Shown here piece by piece: positions 43,218 to 47,170 of a stretch of 47,170 nucleotides of DNA (position 1 is the stretch's first letter; each line of letters starts with the position of its first letter). Made by a program: the position numbers and the translations under genes. Location of the stretch: contig JALAGS010000076.1 in NCBI GenBank assembly GCA_022712315.1, forward strand, positions 1-47,170. The letters run 5' to 3'. Source of the DNA: Sphingobacterium sp. (GTDB taxonomy: Bacteria; Bacteroidota; Bacteroidia; Sphingobacteriales; Sphingobacteriaceae). The notes under the pieces were generated by a model. That model made no database searches. It was not told where the DNA came from and worked only from the letters and a program-made list of their open reading frames with translations.

Positions 43218-43733
43218 ATGAAAAGAGTCTTATTTGTGGGATCCATCTTATTGGCATTTGGAATGGGATATGCGTTTAATAACCTGACACATCCGAATGA
43301 AACCCCGTTGAAAAGAGTGACCGGAATTGGTGGAGTTTTCTTTAAGTCCAAGGATCCCAAAAAACTCAGGGCCTGGTATGCCGAGCACTTGGGCCTTACA
43401 ACAAACTCTTACGGCGCCGTATTTGAATGGTATCAAGGTGGCGATAGTACAAAAAAGGGATTTACGCAATGGAGCCCTTTTAAAGAAAATACAACTTATT
43501 TTGCTCCCTCAGATAAAGACTTTATGATCAATTATCGTGTAGAGAACATGGAGCTACTAGTCGATGCATTGAAAAAAGAGGGAGTCACTGTCCTTGATAC
43601 GGTCGAATCATTTGACTATGGTAAATTTGTTCACATCATGGACATCGAAGGGAATAAAATAGAACTTTGGCAACCTAATGATGCTGTTTACGAAAAGATG
43701 GGAAAGGATATGGGGGCCAAAACCACTAAGTAA
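43218..43733 (+). CDS. Exported VOC/glyoxalase-fold protein
   Basis: The N-terminus MKRVLFVGSILLAFGMGYAF is a hydrophobic export signal or membrane anchor, which is unusual for this fold. Residues about 33-155 form a VOC domain (TGIGGVFFKSKDPKKLRAWY, AEHLGLTTNSYGAVFEW, YRVENMELLVDALKKEGVTV, HIMDIEGNKIELWQP), with Glu in KIELWQP at the usual last metal-ligand place. The first-strand histidine of glyoxalase I is replaced (GIGGVFF), so the metal set is altered and the activity is uncertain. It may bind a small molecule in the periplasm. At 171 residues it is complete. Confidence 0.82.
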   Translation: MKRVLFVGSILLAFGMGYAFNNLTHPNETPLKRVTGIGGVFFKSKDPKKLRAWYAEHLGLTTNSYGAVFEWYQGGDSTKKGFTQWSPFKENTTYFAPSDKDFMINYRVENMELLVDALKKEGVTVLDTVESFDYGKFVHIMDIEGNKIELWQPNDAVYEKMGKDMGAKTTK

Positions 43734-43753
43734 AGCGATTATCCTGGACTTTG

Positions 43754-44161
43754 CTATTTATGTTGGACTTTGTCTGTCATGTCTATTTTTCGAGATCTCG
43801 TAAAGTCCCATAAAGCAGCACCTATTGCTCCAATACAATAGGCAACTAGATCTGACCATAGAAAGCCCTGGCCAAACACTAGCCGTAATAGGGGATTGCT
43901 CCTTATCCATCTAAGCAAAGGATATTGTACAAGTTGTAAAAACTCGATGCTAAAACAAAAAATGATTGTAACCACAAAAGAAAATAACACTGATTTTCCC
44001 GTAAATAAAAATCGCGACAACCAATAAATCATCACTGCATAAAGTACATCTCCGGTAATGGGGGGTATGGCTGATATTTTGCGTGAGAGCAATCCTAAGA
44101 GAATAGTCAAACCAGCTAAAAAAAGATATTGAATTTTTGTCATCCTCTTCACGGGAACCAT
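43754..44161 (-). CDS. DUF2809 membrane protein
   Basis: The 135-residue protein has four hydrophobic helices (YLFLAGLTILLGLLSRKI, DVLYAVMIYWLSRFLF, VLFSFVVTIIFCFSIEFLQL, WSDLVAYCIGAIGAALWDF) and matches the DUF2809 pattern, including SIEFLQL followed by the GQGFLWSDLVAY segment. Its function is not known. Initiation at MTKIQ (44143) is also possible. It begins 9 bp after the stop of the membrane protein gene at 44171-44686 on the same strand, so the two probably form an operon. Confidence 0.78.
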   Translation of the reverse strand: MVPVKRMTKIQYLFLAGLTILLGLLSRKISAIPPITGDVLYAVMIYWLSRFLFTGKSVLFSFVVTIIFCFSIEFLQLVQYPLLRWIRSNPLLRLVFGQGFLWSDLVAYCIGAIGAALWDFTRSRKIDMTDKVQHK

Positions 44162-44170
44162 TTTCTATCG

Positions 44171-44686
44171 TTATCGTCTTGAATAGGAGACGGTTTCAAC
44201 AGGATTGCCAAAGATCTTTTTGTTTCCTTTTTTCTGTATAAATCCACCATACTGCGCGACGGCATCTGCGATGGCGAAAATAACATTCATATCGTTCTGC
44301 GGGTGAATCGTCGTTAGCAACTGTCCATTTTTGTCGAATAGTTGAAGCTGATTGACCAAAGAGTGATTAATTTCCATCTTATCAATGACATTTAGTAAGA
44401 TAATTTTGTCCTCCTTTTTCGGCTGTTTAATTGATAACTTCTCTTTGTCAACTTGTATTTCAATCTTTGGGTTGATGAATTGTAATAGTATAATGAGCGG
44501 ACCGATTACGACGACAGCAACCAAGATACCAAGGCCTTTCGCCGAACCAAAATTGTTGACCGCATCAGCGAGCCCATTTATACCGCCAAAAACTAAGCAG
44601 AATAGAATAAATACAACAATTAGGTAACCAAATCCGAAGATCAGGCCCTTTTTAACTTGATGGGATTTAAATTGAAAAGTATTCAT
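44171..44686 (-). CDS. Membrane protein of unknown function, two helices plus PH-like tail
   Basis: This 171-residue protein has two N-terminal helices (about 13-38, IFGFGYLIVVFILFCLVFGG; and 49-70, GLGILVAVVVIGPLIILLQF). A soluble part of short strands and a final helix follows (EIQVDKEKLSIKQPKKEDKI, VIFAIADAVAQYGGFI), which could be a small PH-like domain. No motif was recognised. It is upstream of and probably co-transcribed with the DUF2809 gene. Its general plan (membrane helices followed by a strand-rich tail) is like that of the divergent gene at 44795. Confidence 0.6.
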   Translation of the reverse strand: MNTFQFKSHQVKKGLIFGFGYLIVVFILFCLVFGGINGLADAVNNFGSAKGLGILVAVVVIGPLIILLQFINPKIEIQVDKEKLSIKQPKKEDKIILLNVIDKMEINHSLVNQLQLFDKNGQLLTTIHPQNDMNVIFAIADAVAQYGGFIQKKGNKKIFGNPVETVSYSRR

Positions 44687-44794
44687 TGCAGTGCTTTCTA
44701 TTTTTTACGCATTTATATTTACTAAAGATATTTATATTTATGCAATCAAAGATATATTAGTTAAAGAGATTTTTTTATTTCATTAAAGTACACG

Positions 44795-45616
44795 TTGGAA
44801 AATATCATTGAAATTAAAAGAACCAACTTTCAGCGGAAATCAGCATACTTTCAACTGGTGAATTATGCGCTGTTTTCAATTCTTGGAATCGTGAGTATAT
44901 TTTGGGATTGGAAAGCCAGCATTGCCCCAGTTATCTGTGTCATTATTTTCTATCTTTTGCAACGCAAAATTGACTTTCGGTCGAATGTAATCTGGTTTAT
45001 CATCGGTTTTTTAGCCCTTTCAATTTCTTTGTCCTGGATATTCAGTCTGTCCTTTGGTCTATTTATTTTTCAATGTCTATTGCTTGCCGCCATTAAGCCT
45101 GCTATTGATGTATGGAAAGAAACCAACCAGGAGCATACTGATGTGATCTTCTCCATGAGTTCGGATTATTTTGCCTGTTTATGTCCGGAAAACAGTGATT
45201 ACAAAGGGTACGCCATGAATCCTATGGGGTATAAAAAACGCTTTCCAATGGCAGATATTATTTCAGTCCAACGAGATGGTAAAAGTTTGCTTATTGCATT
45301 GAAAGAAAGGACAATACGTCCGCGCGAATTGCACGCCGACGAAATCGAAATGATTCTCGCTTATTTTAGAAAAAACAAGCCAGCTGTTCTTGCAGCTGTC
45401 GAAACAAAGAGTATCCGTAAAGATGAAGACCAGGTGTATTGGGTTAAATTTATCGTTATAGGTATACCATGTATTTTAGGCGGACTATCACTATATTTTT
45501 GGGCAGATAATGGAAGGAACACAGTGGTCACCATACTTAGTATCGTTGCAGCAATAGTTCTGGGAATAATTTTACTGAAAATTACGAATATGGTATCTCG
45601 TCATAAAGCTAATTAA
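44795..45616 (+). CDS. Multi-pass membrane protein of unknown function, TTG start
   Basis: This 273-residue protein begins at TTG (44795); the frame is closed by a stop at 44762-44764 and no ATG lies between. It has about four N-terminal helices (residues 20-105, LVNYALFSILGIVSIFWDW, VIWFIIGFLALSISLSWIFS), a soluble middle (about 115-210) with a strand-rich stretch (DIISVQRDGKSLLIALKERT) that may be a PH-like fold, and two helices at the end (FIVIGIPCILGGLSLYFW, VTILSIVAAIVLGIILL). Family not recognised. It is divergent from the 44171-44686 gene and could be functionally linked. Confidence 0.65.
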   Translation: MENIIEIKRTNFQRKSAYFQLVNYALFSILGIVSIFWDWKASIAPVICVIIFYLLQRKIDFRSNVIWFIIGFLALSISLSWIFSLSFGLFIFQCLLLAAIKPAIDVWKETNQEHTDVIFSMSSDYFACLCPENSDYKGYAMNPMGYKKRFPMADIISVQRDGKSLLIALKERTIRPRELHADEIEMILAYFRKNKPAVLAAVETKSIRKDEDQVYWVKFIVIGIPCILGGLSLYFWADNGRNTVVTILSIVAAIVLGIILLKITNMVSRHKAN

Positions 45617-45625
45617 GCATTCCGA

Positions 45626-46960
45626 TTATTTTAGGAAATCTGCATACCAATGACCAGAGGACTTTATAATACGTTGTTGATTTTTGAAATCAACATACAC
45701 CAGTCCAAATCTCGGCCGATATCCCTCGGCCCATTCGAAGTTGTCCAGGAAGGTCCATACAAAGTATCCTTTAACATTGATTCCCTCTTGCTTCGCTCGA
45801 TAAACTTGATGTAAAGCTTGCTGCAGATAGTCTAATCTTTTGGGATCATGAACCACCCCATTTTCGATTTGATCCGGAAATGCGGCACCGTTCTCGGTAA
45901 TAATTAAAGGCGGAACATTGGGATAGGCGCTAAATTTTTTGAGCATATGATAGATCGATGCTGGATAAACCTCCCAGTTCATTTCCGTCATCTCAACTTT
46001 ACGTTCTTTGGCTGATACAATTTTCGCCTGAAGGTAAGGAACAAACATCGCATATCGTATAATCTCCCGTGTATAATTCTGTACACCAATAAAGTCCATG
46101 TCAAATTTCAGGTCTCTTTCATCATTGGCCTGCATGTACTTTTCAATTCTATTCAGTATCTTGATCTCCTTTGTTGGATAGCCCATTCCCAATAAGGGCT
46201 CTATAAATAGGCGATTGAGCAAAACGTCAGCTTTCTTTGCTGCGATAATGTCTCTTTCTTTTGTAGTAAATGGCTCAACATGAGAACAGGAGAAAGTAGT
46301 TCCTACTTCGCTATCAGGCAGCAATGACTTAATGATCCTTCCACCGTGAGCCTGGGCCAAGGCCGCATGATGCGCGGCAGCCAAAAAATTACCGAGGCCT
46401 TTCCTTTCTGGTGCATGTACGCCGAAAAAATAGCCTGCAGCGGTGAATACGGTAGGTTCATTCAACACCATCCAATTCTTGACGCGATCACCATAGACAT
46501 CTACGCATTTGGAAACAAACTCTCCAAACCAATCTTTCACTTCACGGTTTACCCAGCCGCCTTTTTTTTCTAATGCATGTGGAAGATCCCAATGATATAA
46601 TGTAACCCAGGGTGTTATCCCTAATTCGAGAGATAGATCGATCAAACGATCATAAAAGTCCAATCCGGATTGATTTACTTCACCGATTCCAGCTGGAAAG
46701 ATACGGCTCCATGATAAAGAGAATCTATAGTTTGGAATATGCATTCCCTTCATCAAATACAGATCCTGGATATAGCGATTGTAAAAATCACAAGCCTCAT
46801 TGCCATGCTGATTCTGAAATATGCGATTTCTTTTCTTGACGAATATATCCCAGATAGAAGGACCTTTTCCATGTAAATCATGTGCCCCCTCAATCTGATA
46901 GGCGGCTGTAGAAACTCCCCAAATAAAATCTTTGCCAAAGGCATCTTTGGTTAAAAGCAT
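45626..46960 (-). CDS. bglA: Family 1 glycoside hydrolase (beta-glucosidase)
   Basis: GH1 enzymes are retaining beta-glycosidases with a TIM barrel. Both catalytic glutamates are in place: the acid/base Glu168 in WMVLNEPTVFTAAG and the nucleophile Glu356 in PPLIITENGAAF. The N-terminal signature FIWGVSTAAYQIEGA and the aglycone/sugar-binding region FLDNFEWAEGYRPRFGLVYV are also typical. At 444 residues with no signal peptide it is cytoplasmic and full length. The phosphate-binding set of 6-phospho-beta-glucosidases was not seen, so free beta-glucosides such as cellobiose are the likely substrates. It appears to be a single gene. Confidence 0.94.
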   Translation of the reverse strand: MLLTKDAFGKDFIWGVSTAAYQIEGAHDLHGKGPSIWDIFVKKRNRIFQNQHGNEACDFYNRYIQDLYLMKGMHIPNYRFSLSWSRIFPAGIGEVNQSGLDFYDRLIDLSLELGITPWVTLYHWDLPHALEKKGGWVNREVKDWFGEFVSKCVDVYGDRVKNWMVLNEPTVFTAAGYFFGVHAPERKGLGNFLAAAHHAALAQAHGGRIIKSLLPDSEVGTTFSCSHVEPFTTKERDIIAAKKADVLLNRLFIEPLLGMGYPTKEIKILNRIEKYMQANDERDLKFDMDFIGVQNYTREIIRYAMFVPYLQAKIVSAKERKVEMTEMNWEVYPASIYHMLKKFSAYPNVPPLIITENGAAFPDQIENGVVHDPKRLDYLQQALHQVYRAKQEGINVKGYFVWTFLDNFEWAEGYRPRFGLVYVDFKNQQRIIKSSGHWYADFLK

Positions 46961-47170
46961 TTATGAAAATAAAATTATCGGACCTGAATGCCGTTTTTAA
47001 AACAATTAAGTTTTGTGGAATCTCAATGGTGAATAGAATGAACTAAATCGACCTAAAAAGATCCTAAATATAATCCGCTGGAAAAAATAGTTTATCGTTT
47101 TCATAATAGATACATTAACTCCGTTGACTACATTAACTATCGCATTATAAAGTAACGAAACTCATATTAA
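46961..47170. other. Gene-free end of window with a short direct repeat
   Basis: No coding region or RNA was seen in the last 210 bases, which should hold the beta-glucosidase promoter on the - strand. TACATTAACT occurs twice (47111-47120 and 47129-47138), 18 bp apart, and could be a regulator site. Any gene to the right lies outside the window. Confidence 0.4.

Overview
The window looks like chromosomal DNA of a Bacteroidota bacterium, most likely Sphingobacteriaceae (Sphingobacterium-like). The reasons are a SusC-style TonB-dependent receptor with an N-terminal CarboxypepD_reg-like domain, YaiO and DUF4838 proteins, LytS/LytTR and TPR-HTH regulators, mostly weak Shine-Dalgarno signals, and several upstream boxes that fit the Bacteroidota -7 consensus TANNTTTG. 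The genus is an inference from gene content. No rRNA, insertion sequence, phage gene or CRISPR array was found. There is one tRNA, tRNA-Thr(UGU).

Layout. 1-3.5 kb: the 3' part of an exported thioredoxin-fold protein (cut by the window edge), convergent clpB, and tRNA-Thr behind a perfect palindrome. 3.5-6.7 kb: an alkaline phosphatase, an unusual intergenic block of 11-bp-spaced repeats with a 19-bp inverted repeat, a Rossmann-fold protein and two small unknown genes. 6.8-9.6 kb: an Lrp/AsnC regulator divergent from ornithine aminotransferase and arginase, an arginine catabolic unit. 9.8-16.8 kb: a membrane-spanning TPR/HTH regulator followed by a TonB receptor, a beta-helix lipoprotein and a beta-propeller phytase lipoprotein, probably a phytate-use locus. 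16.9-23.8 kb: a PAS histidine kinase divergent from a NarL-type response regulator, lgt, then a LytS-type kinase with its LytTR regulator. 23.9-29.3 kb: an imuA-imuB-dnaE2 mutagenesis cassette with a perfect palindrome around its promoter -7 box. 29.4-34.1 kb: a small membrane protein, a DHA2 exporter divergent from an HxlR regulator, D-lactate dehydrogenase and nitronate monooxygenase.

34.3-41.0 kb holds the most system-like and least familiar locus. It is a tight co-directional run of five genes: a lone receiver domain, a membrane HEAT-repeat protein, a processive family 2 glycosyltransferase, a TPR plus YaiO-type outer-membrane barrel protein, and a secreted DUF4838 glycosidase-like protein. 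Together they resemble a polysaccharide synthesis and export machine whose synthase could be controlled by a phosphorylated receiver. 41.1-47.2 kb: aquaporin Z, a threonine aldolase, an exported VOC protein, three small membrane proteins of unknown role and a family 1 beta-glucosidase. The last 210 bases hold no gene.

Start codons were moved downstream of the longest open frame where a signal peptide, lipobox or conserved N-terminus indicated it.
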